From NCBI GenBank assembly GCA_024114885.1, contig CP099424.1:2108001-2172000 (forward strand): a DNA stretch of 64,000 bases, read 5' to 3'. The notes beneath the pieces were generated by a model that did no database searches, was not told the DNA's origin, and saw only the letters and a program-made list of their open reading frames with translations. Origin of the DNA: Septoria linicola (taxonomy: Eukaryota > Ascomycota > Dothideomycetes > Mycosphaerellales > Mycosphaerellaceae). A program made the translations under genes and the position numbers. This document shows, piece by piece, positions 33,851 to 45,800 of the stretch; position 1 is the first letter of the stretch, and every line of letters starts with the position of its first letter.

Positions 33851-34909
33851 AATCTAGGCTCGATCGCCGAGAATCTCTTAGTTAAGTACTTACTATTATA
33901 AGGTCTAGTACTAGGTAGTATAGCTACTTCCTTCTTAATATAAGTCCGTCGCTAGTCCTTTAATCTACTAGGGTTTGAGCCGTTAGTTATAGTAATGTCC
34001 GTGTTTACTAGTCTAATCTTGTTAGTAACTCGCTTATAAAGAGTATAGGCGCTAATATAATTATCTAGCTTCTACTACCCTATAGCTTCTTTGTTACGAG
34101 CTCTCTCTACTACTATATTAATAGCGGCCGAGATAACGTACGTCTCTTCGCTAAGCTCGTCGTCTACTTTATCGGAGATAACCTTATCGTAGGGTCTAGG
34201 TTCTTAGATAGCTAGCTCCGCCTCTCTAAGCTTCCTATAGGTAATTATTAAGTATTCGCCTCTATAATTCGAACCCTAGCTCGATTAAGGTACTAGTATA
34301 GCCTCTTTAAAACTATACCTAATACTCTAGTACAAGTCTCGCTCGTTAGTATAAGCTAGCTTAGCTTTACTAGTAGCTAGTAAAAGCTTCTTAAGTCGAC
34401 TATTTTAGCTGAATTTAGCGATATTACCTTCGACGGCCGCTACTATAAGATAGTTATACTATGTTTGAGTCTAGCTATAATTAACCTGTCTTAACAGTTC
34501 GAGCTACTATCGTAGAGAGGTACTTTATCTAATTAAGTCCGCTATAAAATAGTCTCTAAAGTAGATTACCTTTATATACGATAACTACTACGTAAGGTAG
34601 TTAAAGACTTGATTCTCTAGAAGTTTAGAGCTGTCGGTAACCGTAAACGAATACTAGTACTAATCGCTTATCTATCTATACTACTAGTATAGTTTGAAGT
34701 ATAGTATAGGAGGTATAACGTAATTATCGTTTAAAAAGGCAACTATAGAACGTTCTACTAGCTAACCCTCCTAAGTAGAGTTTTTACCTCTAACTACTAA
34801 ACCTTATACGGAAAGAGTAGTAGAAGCTTGAAAAGCTTATAATCTCTCTCTCTACTCCTCGCTATTATAAGATCTAGAGTCCTCGACGGTATACTCTATA
34901 TTCTTTAGC

Positions 34910-37655
34910 TAATAATCACTGAAAGTTAGAGTTTAGATACTAACTTCTATAGTATCTAGACGCGATAAAAGTGTTAGAGCCCTTACTAAACTTGTACTAT
35001 CGACTAGAGCTAGTTCCTTAGCACTCTAGCTTTTCCTAGAACTTGTTCTATAGTACGTATATTACTATAGCTATTAAAATCGGTAAATATAATAATATAG
35101 CCGTCTAGAGTACTAATTAAGCCCTCTTAAGAGCTATTATCGTAGTTCTTAGAAGCTAGGCGTACTCGTCGTACCTATAGCCGGCTAAGTAAGATCGAGC
35201 CGTTCGCTAGTAAGACTAGAAATAGTATAGTAACTCTAACGCTAAAGGTATCGATTAATACCTCTAGGTAGTACCTAACGAAAGTAACCTTACCTCCGAC
35301 TCTACCTATAGTAATATTACTAAGAGGAGTTATACCGACTTAAAGCTTTCGAACGTGTTCGATTAGTATAATTATTAACTTAGCCCCTTCGTCGATTAAA
35401 GACTCGTAAGCTATTATTCGAGGTCTATACTTCGTAGGTACGTAGATACTTAGAATAATTTAATAGATATTATTAAATAATAGAAGGATATTATTAGTCC
35501 TCTCGTAAAGCTTAGAAGTAGGCCTAGGCTTTACTATATTAATCGCTATAGCGGTAGCCTAGAAGGCCTTGATATCGGTCGCTAAAACAGCTTTTGTTAG
35601 CTCCTCTACTATATCGCTAAAGGCTTTAGATAGTAAGGAATATACGCTAATCTTAGCTCTACTACCTCTATTCGTACGCTTCTTTATATAGAGCTTATTA
35701 AGCTTCTTACGTAGATCTATATCGTTTAGAACACGACTCTATAAGGAATACGACGCCTACTCGCTATAGAGAATAATTTCTACTAAGCTTAACTAGACCT
35801 TAGATTCGAGTATTTTATCTATCTAGAAGACGTTAGCGTTATTATTAGCGTACGTAGCTCGAAGGTAGTTATCTATACGCTTGGTCTTTAGAGGCTCCTT
35901 AGCCTTCTTTCGCTTTTAAGTATACGTAGGAGCGACTAGAACTAGTAGACCGTTTAGGTAGTTATATATCTACTTATCCTCGACCTTATCGTTATTACGC
36001 CTTTAAGTTTAAGAATCCTCTAACTTTCCTATATCTATAAGGTAAGAAGCTAGCTAGTTTTTATCTTTAACCTCTTTAATACGAGAGTAACGATAAGCGT
36101 AGGTTCTTATAGCTACGGCCTAAGTTATAATTCGCTTCTATACTCCTATTAGCTATTCTCTAACTAGACGAGAAGGGTTTAGGTTCTACTTTGTTTTTAC
36201 GCTATCTCTAGCTACGTAGGCGCCGATTAGATCGTCCTAATCTTCCTACGTAATAGAAGTAACTTAGCTAATATTAATAGGACTATCGATACTAGCTACC
36301 TTGTTCGCTATCCTCTACTAGCTTACTCTTAGCGTTAATAAACGATCTATATTTTCAAGATTAATCTTTCTATAGCGCTACTCTAATACTCCTATTAATA
36401 CGAACAGCTTTAGTAGTTCCTTGTCCTAGTAGTACTATATCTTTTCTATACCTAGGCGAGGCGTTCTATAGTATATAATACCGGTCTTTAGGTCTCTATA
36501 TATTAAGCCCTTAGTCTCGAACTACTATAGGTACTCGTAGTTTATAGCTATATAGCCTTCGAGCCTATATATCTAATAACCTAAAATCTTTAGAGCGATC
36601 GCTATATAGGCCTTAATTATTAACCTATTATCTACTATAGCTAAATTGATCGAAATCTCCTAGCTATAAGTAGGACTTAGAATATATAGATAGTCGTGAT
36701 CGTAAGACTTCGCCCGCTATCCTATCGACGAGCGTAGTAGCTATAGACCTCCTTCTTCGAGTCGACGAATTATAGTAATTACGAGGTCTTATATACTAGC
36801 GGTAATATTATTAACGCTTACTAGCTTACGGCCTTTATAGACTACCGTTTCTCTAGCCTTAAACTTAGAGTTCAGCCTTAGAGCGGACTTCTTTACTACT
36901 TCGTATAACTACTAGACGTCTCTACTGCCTTCGTTATATACTTCTAATTTAAAGTCCTTATTACTATTAATCTAACGCTAGGCTATCTTTAAGAGTTTAC
37001 TATAATCTAAGTTACTATTATTAAGGTCTAACCTAAGATAGGCCTAGAGTCTCTTACTGAAACGAAATAGAAGGCCTCGTATAAATAGAAGAGTACGAGA
37101 ACGCTCGTCTATATACGAAGCAGGTATAGTATTAGAGTAGAGTATAAACTACCTTAAGTACTCTAAGAGATTATTATCCTCGCTATAGTTAACCTTATAA
37201 AGGTTCTCTATATAGCGGCGGTTTCTAAGTATATATATATTATCGTACTTTCAGTATTTTTTAATAATCGACTCCTTGAACTTAGTATAGTTTCGATTAT
37301 AGAAACTATTAAGGCGCTAGTATCGTCTACGTTAGATAACCGTGACCTAAGTAAGCAACTTCTTATAAAGCTACTTATTATTATTTATAAGTAGAATAGA
37401 GTAGTTACTATATAGTACTTTAAAACGCTTAATATACTCGGTTACGTTCTCTCTATTAAAGAAGAGATTCTAGTCCGAGCTAGGTAGTAGCGGAACCTAA
37501 GTAATAATTACCTTCTAGCTTTAGGTTACTTAGATAGTCTCTATAAGTAGCTAGAACTACGCTATAGACAGTCTACCTCCTAAGTTCGGTCTTTAAAAGA
37601 TATTAGTATTAGGGTTAGGGTTAGTACCTCCTTAGTCCTCCGCTTCTATAGACAT
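34910..37655 (-). pseudogene. Gypsy C Gag and protease frame
   Basis: Starts at a surviving ATG at 37,655 (MSIEAEDQGG), giving the family's Gag start. The order of motifs is as in B. The protease motif at about 35,399-35,382 reads LIDEGA, so the triad is Asp-Glu-Gly; it is followed by ITPLSNITI and by LLANGSILLSRL. The frame ends near 34,910, ahead of one of the repeated palindromic motifs (34,720-34,746). Confidence 0.75.
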
Positions 37656-38592
37656 GTCGTTATCTAGTAGAGGGAATAAAGTAAAAGCGGGTAGTAGCTT
37701 TACTAGTAATCTTCGAATTTACTTATTAAGCTAGTTAGATAAGCTACTCTCTAATATTTCAGGCTGGCTAGTAGATACTAATTCACTTATAGAGCTTGTT
37801 CGAAGGTGTTCTAAGAGTATGTTATACTCTCCTTAATCAAGGTTTTAAATAAAATATAGTTATCGTTTAAAAAGATAACTAAAAAACAAGAGTCTAAAAT
37901 TTTATTAGTTATCTAAAAGGTAGATCGTTAAACTTTTTATAATACTAGGGCTATATTAATTATACCTAATAAGTAAGGCATATCGTGTCGTATAGTTCGA
38001 CCATTTATAGCTAGGCGCGTCTGTCTTACTTATTCGAGTAATTCGCTAAGTAACTATAGTAGTATAATATTACGTTAGCCTATACTATATACTAGGTCCG
38101 GGGCCTTAGACGTAATTAGTATCCTTAGCTAAACGATTAGCGTCTAACGCCGTACTAGGGCTTATTCCGAGCGATCTATATACTAGAGGATACGAGATTA
38201 CCTAGACGGGTCTAGCCTATCCTATAGCCTCTACGCTATCTAAACGAGAGCGTTTTCATACTAAACTAGGGTCTAATCGGAGACTATTATAGGTATAGAG
38301 ACCCTAAGTAAATCTCCGATATAGTAAGTCGCCTTACTATCTATATAGTAATTGCCGAATAGATCTATACTAAGAGGTACTAGAGGTTTATAACTTTTCT
38401 AGGTTAGAGCGATATCTATATTCTAGGGGCTTCTATATTATTATAGCCCTTTAAGTCGCCTCTTACGTAGGCTCCTTTAGGCCTCTTATTAATGTTCATA
38501 GTATATTAGTTCTTACTTTAAGGCTACCTTCTACTCTCCGCGCTTCTAGTCCTAGTATAAGAGAGAAGAGATAGCTCTACCTTCGGCTCTAT

Positions 38593-38872
38593 TAATAGAT
38601 AATAACTACCCTAATACTAACCCTCTAGGCAGGTATAAGAGTAGTCGCTATAGAACAAGACCTGTTCGGATAGTAATAGTCTTGTAATACGTTAATTAAA
38701 CGGTAGTAACGAGCTTAAAATAGTAGCTCTAGGACTAAGAGCCTTATACTAGAACTGTAGGACATTAAATTAATTAAGTAGAGTGAATATTGCTATCTTA
38801 GAAACGAGCTACTACCTTGCTTTTATACTAAAACTGCTAAGCACGGTATATAGGTAGGCCTTTACCTTACTA
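38593..38872 (-). repeat. Gypsy C 5' LTR
   Basis: 280 bp, reverse orientation, followed on the minus strand by ATAGAGCCGAAGG, the presumed primer-binding region. It shares the TATCCGAACAGG variant with the LTR of element A. Confidence 0.92.
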
Positions 38873-38876
38873 CTAT

Positions 38877-40282
38877 AATTAATAGGATCTACTCTTAAGA
38901 GTTAATAAATATCGCTTTTATACTTATATAGATATAAAGACCTAAGAGAGTTTCTAATAACGAGTATAAGCGGTTAAGAAAGAAGTATCAGCTGTTTTAT
39001 ATTAAGAACAACTAGCTCTAGCGCTAAGAGCGAGTAGCTAGACCTCTATAGCGAGTTATTAATAAACCTAAAGCGTAAGCTCGTATTATTAAAGTATACT
39101 ATTATAAGAACGGTTATCGTAGCGCTAAACAGACGTATAATCTTATCTAGAAACGATAGTAGTAGGATAGAGTTTAGGCTTAAATCTCGCTTACTATTCA
39201 GTAATATACTATTTATAGTCTTCGGTATAAGAGATAGGTATCTAGAGAACTATAGATCTCGCTCTAAGTTACGGTTAGCTAGAGGTAGTATATCGACAGC
39301 TTATATATCTCGAAGAACTGTTCGTTAATAGTTATACGCGAGTCTCTATCGCGCTAGCTAGAAGTACGTATATTCTAGTACCTAGTAAAGAGTATCTCCT
39401 TAGTATAGATAGTAAGGTTTATATAGAAAGAGATCTTTTACTAGTAGGGTACTACTATAGAAGTTATCCTCGACAACTATAAGACTAACCTTAGTAAAGT
39501 AGAGAAGCTACTACTATCGTATAGTATTAAACGTATTAATATTTCGCTATACTACTCTTAGTCTAACGCTATCGTTAAAGTTAGCTATAAGATAATATTA
39601 GACGCTTACTTAAAGCTCTCTAACGGTAGCCTTTATACGATTCGTAACTATATTCTAGCGGTTCTATAGGTAGAGAGAACGATAATAGTCTCTACTACTA
39701 GCCTAACACTATTAGAGGTAATAATTAGGCGTGACGTAGTATTACTAATCGAGCTAGAATACTATATCTTCTAGATTATAGATTAGGGTAAGGTTAAGAC
39801 TAGAGTAGAGCTTCTTACGATTCGAGCTCAAGCCCTAGAAGCTATAGAAACGACTATAGAAGAAGGACGACTATATTAATAGCGTCTCCGAGAGTAGAAC
39901 AAGGTATACTTTAATAAACATCGCTATATAGACCTTACTATACTAAAGAAAAGAGATCTCGTATTAGTATACTACTCTAAGTTAAAAACTAGCTTCTTCT
40001 ATAAGCTTACGTTTAGGTAGGAAGGCTCTTTTAGAGTATCTAAAGTATTATAAAGAGGTATATCGTATAAGCTTAAGGAACTAGATAGCTTAAAACGTAA
40101 GTATATCTATAAAAGGATAGATCTTAAGAAATATACCTTTCTATAAGAAAACCTAAAGCTAGTTCTAGATTAGGTTAAACTAGAAGAAATACTACTACTA
40201 ATAGAGACGGTTATAGAACTAGGCCTTCTACCTAGGTACAAGTATCTATAGATCTTTATTAGTAAGCTATTAGTAATAACTT
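38877..40282 (+). pseudogene. Gypsy B integrase
   Basis: Continuation of B's pol after the insertion of C. It includes the zinc-binding region (remains of an HHCC module around YYYKNGYRSAKQTYNLI), then a DDE core with YIDSLYIS, RESLSRQLE, EVILDNYKTNL and NAIVKVSYK, the last carrying Lys for the catalytic Glu. The C-terminal part (KKRDLVLVYYSKLKTSFFY, RQEGSFRVSKVL) resembles the usual integrase GPY/F region. Stops are TAG/TAA throughout. Confidence 0.85.
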
Positions 40283-41443
40283 AAGAAGAAAGAGAGAGTT
40301 ATATACGCTAGCTACTAATAGAGCTTAAAGAAGAAGTAGAAGACTTAGTAAACTAAAGGCTAAAGCTAGCCTAGTAGAGCTAAAGATTTAGAAATTCGAT
40401 AGGCGATACTTAATTAGAGGTATAAGCTAAGATCTAGCTACTAAAGCCTAGCCTCTACTATAAAAAGAGCTAATCTTCCTAAGATCGTACTATCCTAAGC
40501 GCTTCTTTTCGTTTCTAGAGCGGCTATCGAGCTCTAATCTAACTTTCCTAAGCGCTTCTCTTATTCCTAAAGCTACTATTAAGCTCTAATTAGAGCTTCC
40601 TAAGCTTATAATTTACTAGACTAGTATAAATCTAGCTAAATCTTAGCTGTCCTAAGTACTTCTTTTATTCCTAGAGCTACTATCGAGCTCTAATCTAAGC
40701 CTCCTAAGCTTCTCTTTTACTAGATTAGTAGAAATCTAGCTAATCCTAACTATCCTAACGCTATTTTCTATAGCTAAGATAAGTATCTATATAGCTAGTT
40801 ACTCTCCTAAGCTTAACCTTTAAGTACAGATTTTGTATCTACTAGCTAACCTACTATCCTACTCCTTTTTCTAAGTCTTAAGCCTACTATCGCTATAAAA
40901 GTTAGCTATCTCGAGCTACTTTCTACTACTAGGTCTTAAAAATCTAAACTAGACCTATACTCCTAAAGCTCTTTTCTACTAGTAATTTCTAAGGTTAGTA
41001 CTATAATCTACCTTCCTAGAGCCCTTTTCTATTACTAATTAGTAAAGTAAGATAATGATTTTCTGTCCTAAGAGCCTTTCTACTACTAATCTTCGCCTAA
41101 CTAAAGGAATCGTTAAAAATATTAGTTTCTAGTAGAGAAGTCTTAAAGTTTAAGGTTTTTCGACCTATATAAAGGTAGAGAAGCTTGAATCTTTAGTAAT
41201 AACGGTTCTAATAGCTCTTTTCTAGCTATTAATTATAGCGCTAGTAGTCTCTTACGATACGGAAAGCGCGATCTAGTAAGTCGACTAGGTATACGAAAAA
41301 TAAGGCTCTTTTAAGTTAGTAGGAGTAACGACGATAGTATCTAAGTCTTAGTCCTTATCGGTAATAGTAAGGTATATACTATAGTAGTTAGTAGTAGCGT
41401 TAGTAGTATACGACGACTACGGAAGTATTAAAGTAAAGTGAAC

Positions 41444-42425
41444 TTTTAGTTATCGTTTTAAACGATAACTAAAACCTTACGTAACTAAGCCCTATATATA
41501 GACCTCTAATCCTAATAGTAGTTACGCTACTACGATAAGGTATATAATTAGACTACTTTTATACTCTAAACGATCTCTTCTTCCTTATTAACTATTAATT
41601 AGTTACTATAGAGCCTTACTTCTATTAAGTTCGATTCTTATCTTTCGTTACTACCTAGTAACGCTATATAGCTATTTATATACGTAAGCGGTAACTAATA
41701 TAATAGAAAACTCTATAACTAGTCACGCGCCCGACCCTCCTCGCTATTTAAGTTACTTATTACTAGTTACGCGCTTTATATCGCCCTAAGCTACTAATAC
41801 GACTAATTAAAGACGTTCTCTTTCTCTATCGCGTATAAAGAATAAGACTTTCTCTTTCTAGCGTTCTTTAACGCCTAAACGCTTATTAAGACTAGCGCTT
41901 TCGCTTTCTACCTCGCCTATTCGAAGTCTAATATAAGAACTACCTAGACAAGATTCTCTAAAGAAGAGACGAAAAATAGCTTCTTTAAGTTCTATATAAG
42001 GTATAGCGCTCGCTCGTACTAATCGCAAAGGCTCTCTTATTAGTTTCTAGGCCTTAAGCGGACCTCTTACTAGTATAATAAACCTTAATAACGCTACCGA
42101 AGCTATCCTATTACTAGAAACGCTATAAGAATAAGAGGAGAGTATCGACTTAGTACTTAAGTAAGTCGAGGAAGTAAACGATAGAATAAAGATCAGTATA
42201 TTTAACTTCTTTAAACGCCTCTTAGCTAAGATTTTACTAAAGTACCTTAACGCGTAGAGCGTAAAGCGCGATAATATAAAGAAGATACGCTAAGAAGGCT
42301 AAGACTTAGTAAAGGAGAGAAACTTAATCTAGTAGTAGCTACGTATAGAGTTTAGGTATAAGTAGAACTTCCTTTTCCTTAACTAAGTCTTATACGATAA
42401 AGAGATACTTAGGAACCTTCGTTAA
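41444..42425 (+). pseudogene. Gypsy B third frame, piece 1
   Basis: First piece of B's third frame, homologous to the part of C from about 29,633 to 28,650. It begins at a long palindrome (41,444-41,474), includes the Ser/Arg-rich and charged helical parts, and ends at the Copia insertion at 42,426. As in C, stops are TAG/TAA. Confidence 0.6.
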
Positions 42426-42702
42426 TATTAAAAGTAGAGAGCGTATTATATACTATATAATATTAAGGAGGGTATAGCGTAGTAAAGAAGAATAGAGGAT
42501 CAATCTTAAACTAACTTATATATATAGTATAGTAGTAATATGCTAGGAACTAAATACAAAGTTAATTAAGTTAGTTATCTAAGAAGAGAAGAAAGAGAAG
42601 CAAGATATACCTCTTACTAAGCCTTAGGTAGATACCTTAGGTATCTAGAACTATACTTAGAAGTCTATATCTAGACTAACTATCTAGGATACATTCTTAA
42701 TA
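42426..42702 (-). repeat. Copia 1 3' LTR
   Basis: 277 bp; next to it on the right is the polypurine tract (ATAAGTAGGAG on the minus strand). Confidence 0.9.
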
Positions 42703-42899
42703 CTCCTACTTATGCTATATAGTCAGATCTTTTAATAGATTATCTATAGTACTTAAATACTAGTCCTAATCTTGATTAGTTATTAAGTACTTGCTTTTTA
42801 GACTAATAACTAGATAGTACTAACTATTAATCTAATAAACTTTCTATACTACTATCTCTTATAAAAAGGTAAAAGAAATACTTTCTATAAGATCTTCCT

Positions 42900-45800
42900 C
42901 CTCTCTTATATAGGAGTAGATTGTTTAGGATATAGACTATCTAGTAAGTTACCTCTACCCTTTCTTATAGCTAATTCTAATAGCTCCCTAGATTCCTTAT
43001 AGCCTAGTCCCCTACTTAGTTATATTCTATATAGCTTCTTAGTTCCCTAATAGCCTTTAGGGTATACTATTCTTAGTTATAGAAATCTTATATTAAGCTA
43101 GGGAGTAGAGTAACTATATACTAGTAGAGGAGATAATAGCTGCTATAGAGGAGGTCTTTAATATTAACTAGTACTTAGCCTTAGGGGGTGTCTAGTTTAG
43201 CTAGGTGCTATATAGTAATATTATAGTTAGTAATAGGTCTAATATTAGTAAGGGTATTTAAGACTTTATAAAGTCTAACTAAGAAGGAGTTAAGTAACTA
43301 AAATCTTTCTTTTAGACTCCTCTTAGTTTAACTCTAAGGCTTGGAGTTATCTTTTATATATCTCTTATATAAGGTAGAGCTACCTTATAAACTCCTAAAA
43401 CTGTAGTCTATTCTTTAGCTTAGTAAGACTATCTACTACTATCTCTTTTATATTTATATATTCTATAGAGATAAGTCTGTTCTACTAGAGCTTTCTTATA
43501 GTATTATATAAGATATTAATATATTTAGACTTGTTATAAATATATAAGTCCTTAACTAGAGTAAGAGTAGCTTAGTTATTACCTTTTAGCTAAATTAGCC
43601 TAATTCTAGTAACAGTTTCCTAGTTACTAAGGATCCTTAGTTAGTAAGAACATTCTTCTACTAACTCTAGGTATCTAAGCTCTCTTAAAAGAGTACTAAG
43701 GAACTATAACTGTTTTATATATACTCCTATAGCTATATATTTAGCTTCTATTATAGATATAGCTATAGATTTCTACTTCTTACTTATCTAGGAGATTAGT
43801 ATACTATAAAGGAAGAAGATATATCTAAGGATTAAGACTCTATTAGTCTTGTCTATTATATAGTTAGAGTCTATATATCTAGTAAGATAGCCTTAACTAT
43901 TCCTTAAGTATCTTAGACTAAGGTCTAGGTTTAATCTTAGGTATCTAGTTAGCTTCTTTAGAGCCTTTATATGTCCTACTATTAGATTACTAATATAGAA
44001 GCTTAATCTTCTAAGGGCAAATAAAATGTCTAGTCTTATAATAGTTATAAGCTATATCTATATTCTAATAATAGATTAGTACTCCTATTTGTTATACCTT
44101 TTATTATTTAGTCTAGTAGGCTTTAGACTTTTATAGCTGTCTATTAGTAAAAGAGTTAGTAATATAGTTTCTTAGCCTATTCCTATCTTAGCTAGGTTCT
44201 CTTAGATATAATGTTTCTAGTCAAGTTTTAGCTAGCCTTACTATCTATTTCTTGTTAGTCTTATTTTAAGAATCTTGTCTAGCTCTCTAAGATCTTTAAT
44301 CTTAAAGACCTTACTAAGTTAGTCTTTAAACTAGAGGACATCTTCTAGTCTCTCTATAGTAATAGATATATTATTAATATAGATTAGGATTATTAGGTCT
44401 TTCCTTTTCTTATAGATTAGAAGACATAGGTCTACTTCTAATTATCTAAATTCTATTCCTTTTAGCTTTAATATATATAGCTGATTCTAGTCTCTTATAG
44501 CTTACTTTAGCCTATAGAGACTCCTTAGAACTTATAAGACTATACTAGTTAGTAGGTTAATACCTAGTAGTAGGATTATATAGATATCCTTATATAGAGT
44601 ACTCTCTATAAATATATTATTTATATCTACTTAGTACAGAATCAGGTCTTTCTTATAGACTATAGCTATAAATCCTCTTAGAGTATCCTACCTAACTATA
44701 AGAGTAAAAGTTTCTATATAGTCTACTCTATACTTTTAGGAGAACTCTTTTATAACTAGTCTTACCTTAAACTTTTTAATAGCTCTACTAAGCTTCTTCT
44801 TAATATTAAAGACCTATCTTAAGGTAACTAAGTTAGCCTTTTTTAGTAGGACTACTATAGTCTAGGTGTTATTACTTATAAGTATATCTAGCTCCTTCTA
44901 AATAGCTTTTTACTAGAGATAACCCTACTTAGGATTACTTACTACTTCCTTATAGTTCTTTAGGATTAGAACCTCCTATTTATATATTCCTACTTCTTTA
45001 GTAGTAGAGAATATAATCTCTTTAACTTCTTTTAAGAATTCTAAGTCCTATAGAATATCTAGGTTAATAGAGCTTATAGCTAAGAAGAAAGCCTAATACT
45101 CTAGGAGTATTTTCTTGTCTAGCTAACTATTCTAATCTAGCTTAAGCCTAATTAGCTTTAGCTTCTAGTTAAATCTATTAAGTTCTTAGGATACTTTCCT
45201 TTTTCTAAAAGTTTACCTTAGAGCTATCTACTTATAATCTATCTCTATAGTTTCTTAGGTAGAATTCTTAGATTCTTTCTTAACTTTCTTTTAGTCTAGG
45301 AATTTTCTATACTCTTCTATATCTTCTAGTAGAGGTAGAAGTTATATAAAGAGTTTCTTTCCTTCCTAAACCTATACTAATAGCTAAGAGAGAGGAGGCT
45401 TCTACTAGCCTAGACTAGGAGCACCTAGGGTACTCTTACTAGCTTATAGAGTAGGCTAGCTAATAGTTCTTAGCCTTCTAATAGGTCTTCTTTCTAGAGC
45501 TAAACTAGAGAGATTCTTAATCTTAATATTTAAGTCTAATTCTCTATCTAGCTTATCTTTAAAGAAGATTATATTAGTATACTACTTAATAGCCTTTATA
45601 TCTAGCTCCTAGAACTTCTATACCTTTACTATATTATTATAGTATCTAATAAATATAGTATCCTTTCCTCTATTTATTAGTTTATTACTCCTTACCTACT
45701 AAGGCTATACTCTTGTATCTATATATACTATAGCTCTATATCTCTATACCTTAAGGTAGGAGACTATTAGTTTGATCCTATTAAAAGCTTTATTAGGTAA

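Larger units (their letters stand above)
25634..38872 (-). mobile_element. Gypsy element C, complete and uninterrupted, minus strand
   Basis: 13,239 bp with 280-bp LTRs at both ends, inserted in reverse orientation into element B between RNase H and integrase. The flanking duplication is CTAT (25,630-25,633 and 38,873-38,876), and joining the flanks restores the sequence that C itself carries at the same place (GAGCTACCTATAATTAATAG). Order on the minus strand: LTR, leader, Gag and protease, RT and RNase H, integrase, third frame, polypurine tract (AAGAAAAGGAGG), LTR. It is the reference copy of this family in the window because nothing is inserted in it. Confidence 0.93.

Noticed and set aside
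25634..38872. Third Gypsy frame as an independent gene captured by C alone
   Set aside because: Element B carries the same frame at the same place in three pieces, so it belongs to the family.
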